Origin: Gigaspora margarita
Lineage: Eukaryota > Glomeromycota > Glomeromycetes > Diversisporales > Gigasporaceae
Direction: 5' to 3'
NCBI GenBank assembly: GCA_009809945.1
Contig: WTPW01000422.1
Coordinates: 216,657 to 280,656, forward strand
DNA length: 64,000 bases
Shown: positions 23,205 through 35,035 of the stretch, in pieces
How the letters are laid out: every line of letters starts with the position of its first letter
Position numbering within the stretch: the stretch's first letter is position 1
Position numbers and translations under genes: made by a program
The notes under the pieces: model-generated
What the model was told of the DNA's origin: nothing
The model's input: only the letters and a program-made list of their open reading frames with translations
The model's database searches: none

Positions 23205-23957
23205 CAAATATAATTAAAAGCCGTTTTCTATTTATTATGCTCATATAAATAAAATAAGAATTAAATACAAACTTTCTAATTGCAAGCAATAAACTCATTT
23301 GAATTCTCTCTCGATTAGCATCAGTATGTGCAGCTTCAGTGATATTTGTATTTTCTCTTGCATTATACCAATCTTCTTCAGCAATATTTGAATAATAATA
23401 ATTTAAAGAAGCTAATCTCCATGGTTTTGAATAATAATTTTCCCATTCTATATGTTTTTTAAAAAACTTAATAGCTATTCTATAATTTGTAGTATTTGTT
23501 TATTAGAATATATAATAAAACTTTATATCTAACGCACCATCTTCATCTGATAGACTAAATTCTTGGAATATATCAACTGCTCATTCTTTATCAGCTACCA
23601 ATAGTTCATACATTAAATTTTTTAAATTATCTGAAAGTTATGACTTTAAAATATTTCTACAAAAATAAAAAAATTATATTAATTATATTATTAGTGATAC
23701 AAGTTACTCTCATTATAATGAACTCTAGATAAGTAATACTAATTAAAATCCTAATATAGATAGACTTAAAGTTAGTTATATAAAATTATTTCAATATAGT
23801 AAATTTTTTAATAAAGCTCTCAATATAATTAATTATTTGTTTATAATAAAAATAAAGATCAGGTTTATCCATCTAAATTATATATAAAAAAATTAAAATA
23901 TACATAATTTAGATTAGAGCACATAATGCTGAACATAATAAGAAATAGAAATGCAAA

Positions 23958-24378
23958 TATGGTGCAAGACATCTATACTCAACAATCACATGATGTGTTT
24001 CAATTTTTCAAATAGCTATAACTTTTTATCTAAGGAGTTTTAAAAAATCTGACCAGTAACTTTATAAAGCTATATAAGCTCTACATATATGCCAAATATC
24101 TTTTCAAAATCTCATCACTGTAAGAAGTTTTAGCATTTTGAAAATTAAAATTTTATATGTAAATTTATAAGTTTACATATAAAATTTCAATTTTCAAAAT
24201 GCTAAAATTTCTTACAGTGATTATATTTTAAAAAGATATTTAGCATATATGTAGAGCTGATATAGCTTTATAAAATTACTGGTCAGATTTTTTTAAAACT
24301 CTTTAGATAAAAAGTTATAGCTATTTGAAAAATTAAAACATGTCACGTGATTGTTGAGTATAGATGTCTTGCACCATA
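23958..24378. mobile_element. 420-bp palindromic MITE in an intron
   Basis: Both halves are inverted copies for about 205 bp, ending TATGGTGCAAGACATCTATA on each side, with the centre near 24168 (TTTATAAGTTTACATATAAA). It has TA at both outer ends, compatible with a TA target duplication. It sits between exons 7 and 8 of the transposase-like gene, so splicing may have tolerated it. Confidence 0.8.
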
Positions 24379-26519
24379 GTTCAGAAAATTCTGAAAAGAA
24401 AATAAATAAGCATAAAAGATGTCTGATATTTTATAAACAAATTATATTATATATATGTATTAATATATATTTATATGCATATTATTATAAAATATGCATT
24501 TTTTTCATTTCTAAATAAAAGTAACTTAAAATATCTAAAAATTCTAAATATACTTTTCTTTTATAATGAACACGGCAAGATTTAAAAATATATGTTAAAT
24601 GAGTTTCCCAGTCTTTAGTTGAATCTAAATCCTCAAGTGCTAGTCCAAGACCTTTTGCTTGTGCAATATCTAGGTCACCAAGAATAACACTCCAACCATC
24701 ATTATAAATATGTTTAATCTGAACATTTTGCTTACAAAGCTCATTAACAGTTTCAATTACTGCTTTGAACATACGCTGATAAGCAGTTGCAGTTGAAATA
24801 TTAGTATAAATTCGAGCATATGTAAGTACTAAAAATATAAAATTAGTAATATAATATATAAACAATTAAATATATATTGTATAATATATATTTACTTAAC
24901 TAATATTATGATCCAAATCAAATTTATTAAATTTGAATTCATTAAATTTTCTATGAACACGTTTAAATGTTAAATCAATTTGAATATATTGAGCATGCAA
25001 AAGTTTTGTTGCTATATTCTTATTCATACACAATATAAAAACATGTTCATCTTCAAAAAATGCTAGATATATTATTAATAAATTAAAAATTAATATATAT
25101 ATTATATATATATTGTATACTAAATTAAAATTTGTGTTAAATTAAAAATTTAAAGAGTAAAATATAGGTAATAGTATAATTATTGTCTTTTAATTTAATA
25201 CAAATTTTAACTTTAATATAACATAACTATAATACAAATTTTTAGTTCATATTATATTACTTTTGTATAATTGATATGTTTTATTATTAAAATAACAGGT
25301 CTAATAACTAATATATAATAAAAAATTTTATAATTTACCAATTCTTTGAATATATTCTTGAATATTATTCAAATTAGAAGAGAAAGCATGAATTAAACCT
25401 AATATACCCTGTTCATATAGGTAAATTGAATGTTGAACTCTAGAAACAAGATAATGAAGATGATTTAAATTATTTAAAGATGTATGAATTTCTGGCAATA
25501 GCTCAGTTCCAAAACAACTTTTAATTAAATTTCCTAAATTATAATATTTATTTATATTTTATATTCATAATTAGTAATTAATATTTTTGTATTTAAAAAG
25601 TTTTAATATATTTATAATTAATTGTTAATTATATAAAAATAATATCTGATATTAATCTGCATGGTGTAACATGCTCTAAATCCATTGAAGCTGTTTCAAT
25701 TAAAGTTTTAAATCAATCCTAAATAGCTTTTGGCACATGATTTGGTAGTGGGGGTGAATGTGTATGTTCTCCAATACAAAGTAATACTACAAAAGGACAC
25801 TTTATTAAATTAATAGGTGTAAAATGATAAAATTTAACTTCACATGCCATATTTTCCAATTGTGCTTTATAAGGGCGATTAAATTCATCAAGATGAGGAA
25901 AAGCTTTGAAAATTTTAAAATTTATTAATATATTATATATTAAACATTATAAATTAATAGTATTAATATATTAATATACAGGTTTTCAAAATATAATTTA
26001 CAGAAACCAATATTAATAGTATGCTCTTAGAAAACAATACAATTACATCTATATTTGAATCTGAATTGAGTATATTTTAGAAAATTTTTACTGTATATTG
26101 TTTTTTAAACAAAATTATTATATACTTACAGCAAAACTTTTTGTGTATTGTATTTGGTAGTACAGTACAACACTTGTCTTTAATTAATGATCTATCAAAT
26201 GACTCTCTATCTAAAAGATGTCTAATTAAACTAACATCACATGATTCAGGTACTGGAACAAATCAATGATATCTATCTCCATTAGACCATAAACTGCATC
26301 CAATAAAGTAACCATCTTTGCATTGTAATATTAATGAAGTTTGACTATTGCTTTAATTTGAATTAGCTCTATATTGTGTTAAAGTATTTTCTTTAATTTT
26401 TTTTAAAACTGGCAAACCAGTACATGAGGAACTATTAGGTAAAGTTGTTGGACATGTCTTTTTAATTATAGCAAGATAAAATCTTAAATAATATAATAAT
26501 TTGGTTAATTAAATAGTTA

Positions 26520-26890
26520 TATTCTATTTTACTAATACTTTTTTGTAAATACAAGACTTCTCTAACAATGAATTCACCAACATGTTTATTTTACTAATAC
26601 TTAATTAATACTGAAAAGCTTAATTTAGATAGTTTGAAATACAAGAATCCAATTATAATTAAACACTTAGGTTTGTATTAGCATCAATATAATAATTGGA
26701 CCAATTTGTAGTGAATAAAGTTTGTTAGTAAATTAAGTATTAGTAAATTAAGTATCAGTAAATTAAGATCAGTAAAATAATATATCAGTAAAATAGTTAT
26801 GTTAGTAAATAATTATTTGTAATTTAAATGGCTGTGAATTAATAGTTAGTAAAGTATTGTAATCACAAAATAAGTGTTAGTAAAATAATA
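26520..26890. repeat. Degenerate foldback of TTTTACTGA subrepeats
   Basis: The left part has TTTTACTAATACTT words. The right part has six or more of TCAGTAAATTAAG, TCAGTAAAATAAT and GTTAGTAAA. This mirrors the arms of the foldback at 20023-20340. It fills intron 2 of the transposase-like gene. Confidence 0.5.
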
Positions 26891-27732
26891 TATTCTTTTA
26901 AATAATACGTACGCAAGTGTATTTGTATAAATTGATCTATTTGATAATCCACTCTTAATTGTTTTAAAAACCTCAGAATCAAAATCTATGCTGCAATGTT
27001 TAACTGATTTAATTTGGTCATCAATATGGGAACAAATTGTAACACCTTGACACTTTCTCTGATCATTGGTTACTATAATATTATCGAAAAATGGACATTT
27101 AACTTTGGTTTGACCACCAGAACCTAGACTATATTGAACCTAAATATATATTATATTTATATTTTTATGTTAATATATGCCATATATATGCCATAATACC
27201 CATATTTACCTTAAAATAAGTATAAAGTTTGTTATGTAAATCTCAAAGACAAATAACTTACATCCTGAAATATTGCATGTGCCTTTTTTCTTAGCTCTTC
27301 CTGTATTTGCTTTTTTCTTTGAATTTGCTCTTGAGTTAGTTCTTGTTCTTGGTTTAGATCTTGTTCATTATTGTTAATATAATCTTCAATATTAAGAACA
27401 TTATAAACTGTAGCAAAACCAGATGGTCCTTTGTTATTTTGTGAACTTGTTGAAGGATATTCAACTGAAACTGTAGAATAATATATATTATTAGCATTAA
27501 CAGCTAAACGAGCTATAAAATATACAATATTTTCTTTTTTAATTTCTTTATTTTCTTCAATGCTTATATCATTTTTATCAAAACCTAACTAAAATTAATA
27601 AATTAAATATTAATATTTAATTCACATATTATATAAACTTGAGATGCACCTCTTGTGAGATAATTTGGCATATTTTGTGCAATATTTTTGTACAAGTTAT
27701 GCTTTTATAGTATAATTCAAATATATGCTAAA

Positions 27733-28604
27733 ATTTGTTAATTGATAATCCACCTATCAACTAGAGAATGATGAAATGTGGTGTGCTTCTATCTAATATT
27801 GTTTTCTTATTAAGTTAACAATATAAGTCCACTAATTGAAAGTTGTAGAGCTTATCAAAACACATCTAACAGTAGTTAGATCATCCAAATCAGCCTAATA
27901 GATGGTGAGATATTATCGAAAAATGATTGGCTGATTATATAAAATTCTGTGACAGAGATTACATATGAAAATCACTATAGGCGAAATGTGGCATGCTTCT
28001 ATCTAAAAATTTTTTCTTACTAAGTTAATGATACATGTCCACTAATTGAAAGTTGTAGAGCTCGTTAATATGCATCTGACAGTGGTTAGGTTATCCAAAT
28101 CGGCCTAGTTGATGGTAAGATATCATCGAAAAATGATTGGCTGACTATATAAAATCTCTATGTAAACAATATTTTACATAGAGATTTTATATAGTCAGCC
28201 AATTGTTTTTCAATAATATCTTACCATCCACTGGGCTGATTTGGATGATCTAACTACTGTTAGATGCATCTCAATGAGCTCTACAACTTTCAATTAGTGG
28301 ATATGTTATTAACTTAGTAAGAAAAAAACTTTTAGATAGAAGCACGCCACATTTCGCCTATAGTAATTTTTATATGTAATCTCTGTCACAGGATTTTATA
28401 TAGTCAGGCAATCATTTTCAATGATATCTTGCCATCTACTAGACCGTTTTGGATAATCTAACTACTATTAGATGCGTCTTGATGAGCTCTATAGCTTTTA
28501 ATTAGTGGACATGTATCATTAACTTAGTAAGAAAAAAATTTTAGATGGAAGAACGCTACATTTCACCATTCTCCAGTTGACAGGTGGATTATTAATTAAC
28601 CAAA
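27733..28604. mobile_element. 870-bp palindrome made of two inverted dimers
   Basis: Ends TTTGTTAATTGATAATCCAC and TTTGGTTAATTAATAATCCA are inverted. Each half contains two direct units of about 205 bp sharing GAAATGTGGCATGCTTCTAT, GTCCACTAATTGAAAGTTGT, AAAAATGATTGGCTGA and TATATAAAAT. The centre is a near-perfect inverted repeat of GGCTGACTATATAAAATCTC around 28170. The order is unit, unit, reverse unit, reverse unit. It lies just upstream of the first visible exon of the transposase-like gene and may have displaced its 5' exon. Confidence 0.8.
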
Positions 28605-29762
28605 TAAGTAGCTGTGCAACACAGTTGCATGAAACCAGAAATGGGAAATTAGTACATTGATGTAAATATTATATATATAACTTCCGAATCACCTTGCTGA
28701 TTACCAAATTACTTTAACGTCTTGTTGAGAAGAAGGTATAAGTTCTACAAAAATCAGCCAATCACAATAAAAGTTCACTATGCTGTGTTACTATTGGTTT
28801 GAATTAGTGAGAATAAATTTGATACTGAATTTAGCACCAATAGTAAGCCTGGGTTCTACAAATATTGTTCATTGTAGGATTAATCAAGTGATATAAGGTC
28901 ACGAATCACTTAAATCTGAGTCAGAACATCACTTAATTTGATCCGATTAATTATGCGATCAATTTAAGAGTCAGTTTACGAAACGATGTAGGGAGGGCGC
29001 TAATAAGGTAATAATTTTAAGGTTATGTAATGCGAGAACAATAATAATATATTTAAGGGGCAATGACGATGTTGATACTTGATACCGAGAAATTAGGAAA
29101 GAAATCACAGACTATCCCAAAATCCAATTAGCCAGTCCCAGTGAAGTCTGGGCTATCCAAGAAGGAGGCGAAATTAGCGAGAATTTGAAAATGGCGAAAA
29201 TAATTTTTTTTCTGGTAAATAATTCGAAAGAACCAGGAATAACGGGCAGCATCTGCAAAAAATAATAAATTGAGTAGCTATGCAACAATCGTAAATGTCA
29301 AAATGATTACGTAAATCTGCACAATTTTATATAGTTAGCAAACAATATAAACAATAATTGCAGTATTAATAGTAAAGTGTTATAATAATAAGCCCCCATA
29401 TTAGTACAATTAAAAATCGGTATTGAAATAAAATAGAAAAATCTCAAGTGACTCAATACATAAATAGATAATAGAATCCCAAGTAAAACAAGTAAAAACA
29501 AGCTATAATAAGTCAAAAAGGCACAATGATAATTAGTCAAGTCAATGTATATATAAAAAAAATCAATATTGTGAACACATACAGTAATATTATAAAATTT
29601 TTTAAATAACGATCCCTACTGTAATTCAAAACATGAAACGTCAGCACGCATGGCATACAAGATCACAAGGAATGAACATCCAATTAGATGCCCAGAATTG
29701 CGACTTCACTTAACTTGCTTGTAGACTATACTCTACGTATTTCATACTCCGTTCCTGGTATA
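28605..29762 (-). mobile_element. Non-autonomous Helitron-like element H2
   Basis: On the minus strand the 5' word TATACCAGGAACGGAGTATG lies at about 29743-29762. The 3' end at 28605-28640 reads CTGGTTTCATGCAACTGTG and then TTGCACAGCTACTTA, with a TGCAA/TTGCA hairpin. A second, weaker 3' end lies at about 29271-29300 and a second 5' end at about 30306, so the locus may be a tandem or nested pair. No coding is seen. Subterminal ATTGGATG is shared with H1. Confidence 0.5.
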
Positions 29763-30306
29763 CCCTGAATACATACCGTAATCTTATAGAATCCTTTAAA
29801 TATCAATCCTACCGCATAAACAGTAACTTTAGAAGCACAAAATGTTAGCATGCATGACATACAAAATCACAAGGAATGACTATCCAATCAGTAAAACGTT
29901 ATAAAAACAAGCCCCTATATTAATACAATTACGAATCAAGTACCGATATAAAATAAAAAAATCTTAAGAGACTCGACACATAATCGATAATCCAAACAGA
30001 ATCCTGAGTAAAAACAAGCTACAATATTAATACATAAATACACTAAATCAAGAAAGCACGATGATAAACAATCAAGTCAAATGCACATAAAAAAAACAAT
30101 ACTGTGAACACATACCGTAAAATTATAGAATCCCTTAAACATCAATCCCTACCACAATAAACAGTAATTTAAAAGCACAAAACGTCAGCACGCATGGCAT
30201 GCAAAATCACAAGGAATGACCATCCAATCAGATGCTAAAGTTTGCGGAAGTCAACTAACTTGCCTATAAACCATACACTTCGTACTTTATACGATGTTCC
30301 TGTTAT
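29386..30306. repeat. Tandem duplication carrying Helitron-like 5' ends
   Basis: The block AAGCCCCCATATTAGTACAA at 29388 recurs at 29909. The block GTGAACACATACAGTAATAT at 29571 recurs at 30109 and partly at 29767. GTCAGCACGCATGGCAT occurs at about 29640 and 30185. The offset is about 520-545 bp with a truncated middle copy. The duplication includes the Helitron-like 5' terminus. Confidence 0.7.
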
Positions 30307-30471
30307 ACATAGTTTATCTTATATAAGGTATATCTCTATATAAAACATGATAATATCTACCACTTGTTTAGTATTAATTTCAACTTCTTCTTCAGGAAAT
30401 ATCTCCATTATCTTTATTAAAGATAATATTTTTAATAAATTTGGTTTGCACATTTATAACATTTTTTAAAA

Positions 30472-30566
30472 AAAATACCGTATTGTTATAAAATAACAGG
30501 CATGAACGTTATTTCAAAGTTTGGCTCAAATTAAATATAATTTAGTCCAAAAATCAAATTTCTCCC
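30472..30566. mobile_element. ACCGTAT-family MITE, copy 1 (degenerate)
   Basis: It contains AATACCGTATTGTTATAAAA, AACAGGCATGAACGTTATTT and a central AATTAAATATAATTTAG. It matches better-preserved copies at 41585-41706 and 61960-62083, but its right end is lost. Confidence 0.5.
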
Positions 30567-30593
30567 TTGTGTGTTATTTCATGACAATATGGT

Positions 30594-31522
30594 CACTATA
30601 AAAAAAGTGGTCTGGGGTGTGGTACAGGTTGGTGTCTGGAATCCATGAAATGGCATGGTTAGTATAGTACATATAGAGATGTTAACAGAATATTATAGTA
30701 GAAAATAGTAAGAGGAGGTGGCATGTTATGTCACGTCATACGTAATGACACCTTCATTTCATGGAATAATATGTGTCGAAGGTGGTGCATGTTGGCTCGT
30801 TTCATGAAGAGTGAAAGATCAATATATGATTTTTTAAAAAAAAATTGTAATATCTCATAATTTCACTAATGATACTGTTCTGGATATCTTAACAAAAAAA
30901 ATTCCTTAGTTTGTTTGTTCATATTGTATTGATTGTTGTCATAATGTATGTAATCTACTTGTATGTATTTTTTTTTATCATGTGTTAATTCTTGTTAATT
31001 ATCCAGCCAAAACCTGTGCTATTTGGACTACCATATGTGTCTGAAAATAAGCTACCTTTTTGGCCAAAAAATTATACAAAAAAATGTGAGGTAGCTTATT
31101 TTCGAAACATTGAGTTTTTTGAAAAAATTGAAAAATGTACTAATAAAAAGTTGTCCAAATGGCACGAAATTTTTATAATATATGTATCTTGATGTGCTGA
31201 ACATGTTTACTTAATTGCACTTTTAAAGTTTACTTAGTAAAATTTAGACTTTATATGTAGCAACTGCTAACGGTTTTTTTAAGATTTTTGAAAAAAATCA
31301 GGAGGTAGTTTTTTTCAGAAGTAGCTTATTTTCAGCAATATATGGTAATTGCAAAACCTGAACCATTAATGGTCCAAATTGTATGGGCATATGGTCTATC
31401 ACAGGTCAAAAATCTGTGCCAATCCAAGCCTCTTACATACCAAGTACAGATTTAATCTGTGCTACCAAACCCGTGCCTTTACACTGCCAACCCGTAACTT
31501 TACATACATTTTTCTTATAGGG
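30594..31522. mobile_element. MITE family M659, copy 2, with a nested MITE
   Basis: It starts CACTATAAAAAAAGTGG, ends TTTTTCTTATAGGG, and is collinear with the element at 12630-13288. It is longer because of a 314-bp insert at 31031-31344. Short open frames within it (for example at 30992-31192) fall across the nested element and are not real genes. Confidence 0.7.
31031..31344. mobile_element. MITE with CTGAAAATAAGC ends (nested)
   Basis: Inverted ends CCATATGTGTCTGAAAATAA and CCATATATTGCTGAAAATAA, followed by GCTAC on both sides. A relative with CTGAAAATAAGCACCC ends lies at 36736-36932. It is inserted in M659 copy 2. Confidence 0.65.
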
Positions 31523-31911
31523 CCAGTATATTATTACAATATATATATATTTAATTACTGTCACTGCTGTTACTATTATTCGGGAGAGCAATTGTTTAGT
31601 ACTATCTGGTTTAGCTCTAATAGTTAGCTTGCAGATAAATATATCATTCGCAGAGACAGAGCACGTGATATAATATTATGAAATAGTTAGATCAGGATCA
31701 CAATTATCAATTAGGTAATTGATTTAATGTTGATGCAAAAGGGGTACTTTATTTAAGTGTAGTTGATGCGGATATGATAATAGATCAAAGGAAATTAGCG
31801 ATATTTTAGGTAACAAATTCCTTAAAGATGATTATTAAAATATAACGAAGGTAAAAAAAATAAATTATAATTTATAGGATAGGTAACAAAGATATTAAAT
31901 ACTATATCATA

Positions 31912-32079
31912 AGGGGCATGCCATTTATTACATAATATTTTTTACTTAGTAGCTACCCTCATCCATGTATGGTATGATCACTTTATCTAATTTAGATTGC
32001 TTAATATAATATATAGACATGATCACTACCTTTGACCATGCATCTATGGTAAAAATTATGTAATAAATGGCATGCCCCT
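31912..32079. mobile_element. 168-bp MITE with perfect 25-bp terminal repeats
   Basis: The 25-base terminal repeats at 31912-31936 and 32055-32079 are perfect inverted copies. They begin AGGGGCATGCCATTTATTAC and are flanked by TA on the left. The interior is unique and non-coding. Perfect ends suggest recent arrival. Confidence 0.8.
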
Positions 32080-32229
32080 AAGTAAACTTTATAACACATA
32101 GAAAAATTGATTCTTATTCAAAACTATTTAAAGACATCGAAATCTGAAGAAAACTTTTATTAAAGCGAAAATTCTGGCTTTATATACAATTTAATTTATT
32201 AGAACTACTGTGCTACATCATTTAGTTCC

Positions 32230-32345
32230 CCTTGGTATTGCCCACAATTTCGCTCTCAATTTTGCTCACTATACTGTTTGCAATTTACTCACAATACTGC
32301 ACACAATATTGTTTACAATTTTGGCCACAAAATTGCTCACATGCC
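32230..32345 (+). repeat. Short degenerate repeats of TTGCTCACAAT
   Basis: Variants of TTGCYCACAATTTTG and TTTACTCACAATACTG occur about seven times within 115 bp. No coding is seen. Confidence 0.5.
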
Positions 32346-32449
32346 ATCACGTGATTATCATTTAAAGAAACAAACAAATAAAATAAAATAATAACAATAA
32401 ATAAATAAATAATTAAATAATTAAATCTATAAGCCCACATTTTACGTTA

Positions 32450-33130
32450 CAAAGTGTAACATATTCTCCTTCTCATTCCTAAGCACCTCCTGCAAAGGTC
32501 TCATTAAAAAATTCAGAAAGTTCTTGAGCTCTAACCGTCTGAGCCTCATCTACTAACAATTGGAAATTTTCTTTATTCTTCTAGTAAAGGGCATGGGCTG
32601 TAATATATTTATTTTCAAGAAGGTTATAGGAACCTCATACATTATATAGCTGGTAAGCTCTAAGAGTGACTCTTCAAACCTCTTTCCCCTTATTACCTCT
32701 AATTCTATTTTGGAGTTCGTCATAAGCCATTGCACTCTGACTAGTCCCTCCTAAACTCCCTGCAATTTCTATGAGACATTCTCCTAGGTAATAATACTGC
32801 TGAAGGAGGTCTACTTGATCGCATTTACCAGAAAGAATTTTTCCACATATAGCGTCAAGTTTTTCAGCCAATGTTCCTTCTGGGACAGGGTCTAGGAGTC
32901 AAGTAGAAATATCTATTCATTGTAAATCACTCAAGTAGAATTCCATGGCCCGAGTAGAAGGGTTAGTGGTACTCCCTTCTAATAAACTAAGGTTAGCATG
33001 TTCTCTCTAATTATTAATAAAAGAAGTTTCAGTAGACATCACCCGAATCTCAGCTATTTCTATCCCTTTTATCATTCACTGCAGTTTCACAATGCAGTTC
33101 AGAAACTTGGCATTAATTTCTAATTTTATT
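32450..33130 (-). pseudogene. Relic of an unrecognised repetitive gene family
   Basis: The minus strand keeps one frame from about 33130 (KLEINAKFLNCIVKLQ, then IKGIEIAEIRV) through LAEKLDAICGKILSG and LLQQYYYLGECLIEI to RIRGNKGKEV at 32676. It then shifts frame and ends with ENFQLLVDEAQTVRAQ near 32520. At least four stops and one frameshift interrupt it. The helical, coiled-coil-like composition with a YYYLGE core resembles a repetitive family I associate with Rhizophagus, but I cannot name a function. Confidence 0.45.
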
Positions 33131-33140
33131 GGCCTAAAAA

Positions 33141-34514
33141 ATTTATATATTTAATTAATTAATTTTTTTTTAAAGATAACGTTTTGGTAAGATTAATTAT
33201 CAGAGCATTTATAAGAATTAGATCATGTGTTTGTAGGAGCTTCGATATATTGTTTCAACCTGTTTCCAAGGATTTCATTTCTTAAAAACCATTTCACTTT
33301 TTTGTGGCTTATTATTTGAAGCACTTATGGTTCTTAGTTTATAAGAACCATTACTATTTATATAGTATGGTCCAGTAAAGGATAGCATGAGTTTACTACT
33401 GTATAACATTCCTCATGCAGCATACCCTTACATCAATTTGGTAAGTCTTATTCTGGTATGTTTGTTCATGATAAGCCTTTTGTTTGGTTTGAGCCTTTTT
33501 AACATTTTCTTGGGTCAACATTAGAAATGGAAAAAATGTGCATTTTATAATAAAATGTGCATTAATGTGCATGATACCGCATAATAAAATTTTTTTAATT
33601 TTTATCTTTATTATTGATAATATATTTAAATAAAGATATACATATTGATTCTTAATCAGATTTTGCCTATATATATAAATTTTTACAAATTAGCTAATTG
33701 CAAACTTCATCGTTACTTATCTTATATAATTTGATACCTGACGTGGCTCTGCCACAGAGCTTTGTATAAAGCTTTGAAACCTTAGTTTAAATCTGTAAAT
33801 TCGCATTATATAATATTTATAAATATGCTGATTTAGTTTGCATTGAATCATCACAAAAAATTCTGTACTGAACATACTATTCTATTAACTACATTATATG
33901 GTTAAGATGGAGTTAGTTTGCATTAAAATTATATTACCTATAAATTCTGCCACAAAATTCACACTCTATTTCAGTATCCACAGTACATGGTTGAGCCAGT
34001 TTTTATTAGAATTATTTTGATTTTTGTTATGAGTTTTTATAAAAATTCTATTACAAAATTTGTTTGCTATACCAGTAATTGCAATATATTGTGGGTGTTT
34101 AAATTAGTATAAGCTAACTATAAAAAGTTTGTTACAAAGCTCATTACTCCAATAACAGATAGTATGCAGTGTAGTTTTATTGATGAATACTAATTAGTGT
34201 TGCAAAGTGAAAACCTTATATTGCTATATTAGTTTTAGCACACTGATCACCTTTTGAACATAACCATGATTTTATTGGTTGGCAGTCACTGAGAAAATTA
34301 GTTGATTATCAGATAATCTAGGCGGCAAAAAATCCTGACCAAAAATTCTAGAAATCAATCATCTAAATATTTGGTTGTATGTAATTTTTTTTGATTTCGC
34401 CAATATATTCACTATTTTTTTATTAATCATATGTTTTATCTATAGCGGAGCATTTGTCATGTACTTGCATTTACACTTTTTCTTGAACTTGAGACCATTA
34501 TACAAAATGTTTTC
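33141..34514. other. Gene-free region with satellite-like 110-bp units
   Basis: From about 33800 to 34250 the words AAATTCTGCCACAAAATTC, TTCTATTACAAAATTTG and ACAGTACATGGTTGAG recur about every 100-120 bp, as in the array at 57390-58080. GCACACTGATCAC and ATGATTTTATTGGTTGG near 34240-34280 match the units at 58.7-60.6 kb. No gene is seen. Confidence 0.5.
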
Positions 34515-34600
34515 AAAAGACCCGTGGGTTGATAGTGCAAGTGGCTAGCACTCCGCTCTGATGGAACATGATAATAAACGAGGATCTCATATTTCATGAT
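34515..34600 (+). tRNA. Degenerate tRNA-like sequence (tRNA relic or SINE head)
   Basis: GGGTTGATAGTGCAAGTGGC contains an exact A-box match (TAGTGCAAGTGG), followed by TAGCACTCCGCTCTGATGGA, which could form D and anticodon arms. The expected B box is represented only by GAGGATCTCAT. The acceptor stem does not close. I consider it non-functional. Confidence 0.3.
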
Positions 34601-34789
34601 TATTAGGCATTATTATATTCCTTATTTAGGGTGAGCATACAATAGGATGAACTAAGAGCGTGAACATTTTTTTCTCATTTTGATCATAGTATACTGATAC
34701 TTATATTAATAAAGATATCTAGAGCGCTTATCAGTGAAATTATTCAAGAAAACAAATATATAACTATAAAAAAATGATCGTAAAAATTG

Positions 34790-35035
34790 TATAGCTACCA
34801 GATCTGTATGGTATGGTTTGGTGTGGATTTTATCAAATCGTACCATACTGTTCTGCTAATATATAGATTTAATATAATAGCGTACTAATTCGATATTAAT
34901 GCAGATCAGTATGGTAACGGTTAGATAAATTGCATCTATACCATACTGATCTGGTATGTCGTACCATACTTATATTCATAATACCGGGCCTATACTATAT
35001 GGATTTGCTCACCTATACCATACCGATCTGCTATA
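34790..35035. repeat. CAGTATGGTAT inverted repeats, copy 2
   Basis: The words GTATGGTATGG, CGTACCATACTGTTCTG, GATCAGTATGGTAACGG, ACCATACTGATCTGG and ACCATACCGATCTGC alternate in orientation over 245 bp. This is the fullest copy of the family also seen at 20.64 and 41.8 kb. Confidence 0.6.

Larger units (their letters stand above)
22515..27588 (-). pseudogene. Multi-exon C/D(2)H DDE transposase-like gene, decaying
   Basis: Eleven minus-strand exons can be joined at GT-AG sites: 27588-27262, 27139-26913, 26482-26130, 25903 to about 25650, 25533-25339, 25062-24901, 24828-24554, 23656-23534, 23479-23273, about 22980-22859, and 22790-22515. Exon 2 has CPFFDNIIVTNDQRKCQG. Exon 4 has a Cys/His pair (CIGEHTH). 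Exons 6-7 join to IILTYARIYTN and carry candidate catalytic Asp residues in IQIDLTFKRV and GDLDIAQAKGLG, followed by CRVH, a C/D(2)H-type signature. Exon 9 has NITEAAH with a candidate third acidic residue. The C-terminus is a Lys/Glu-rich coiled coil. Several exons contain stops explicable by C-to-T or G-to-A changes (AI*D*FK, KS*LSDN, KE*AVD). The 5' exon was not found. The family recurs in mycorrhizal fungi; transposase identity is inferred from the motifs. Confidence 0.65.

Noticed and set aside
34515..34600. Functional tRNA gene
   Set aside because: Good A box but no proper B box and no acceptor stem.
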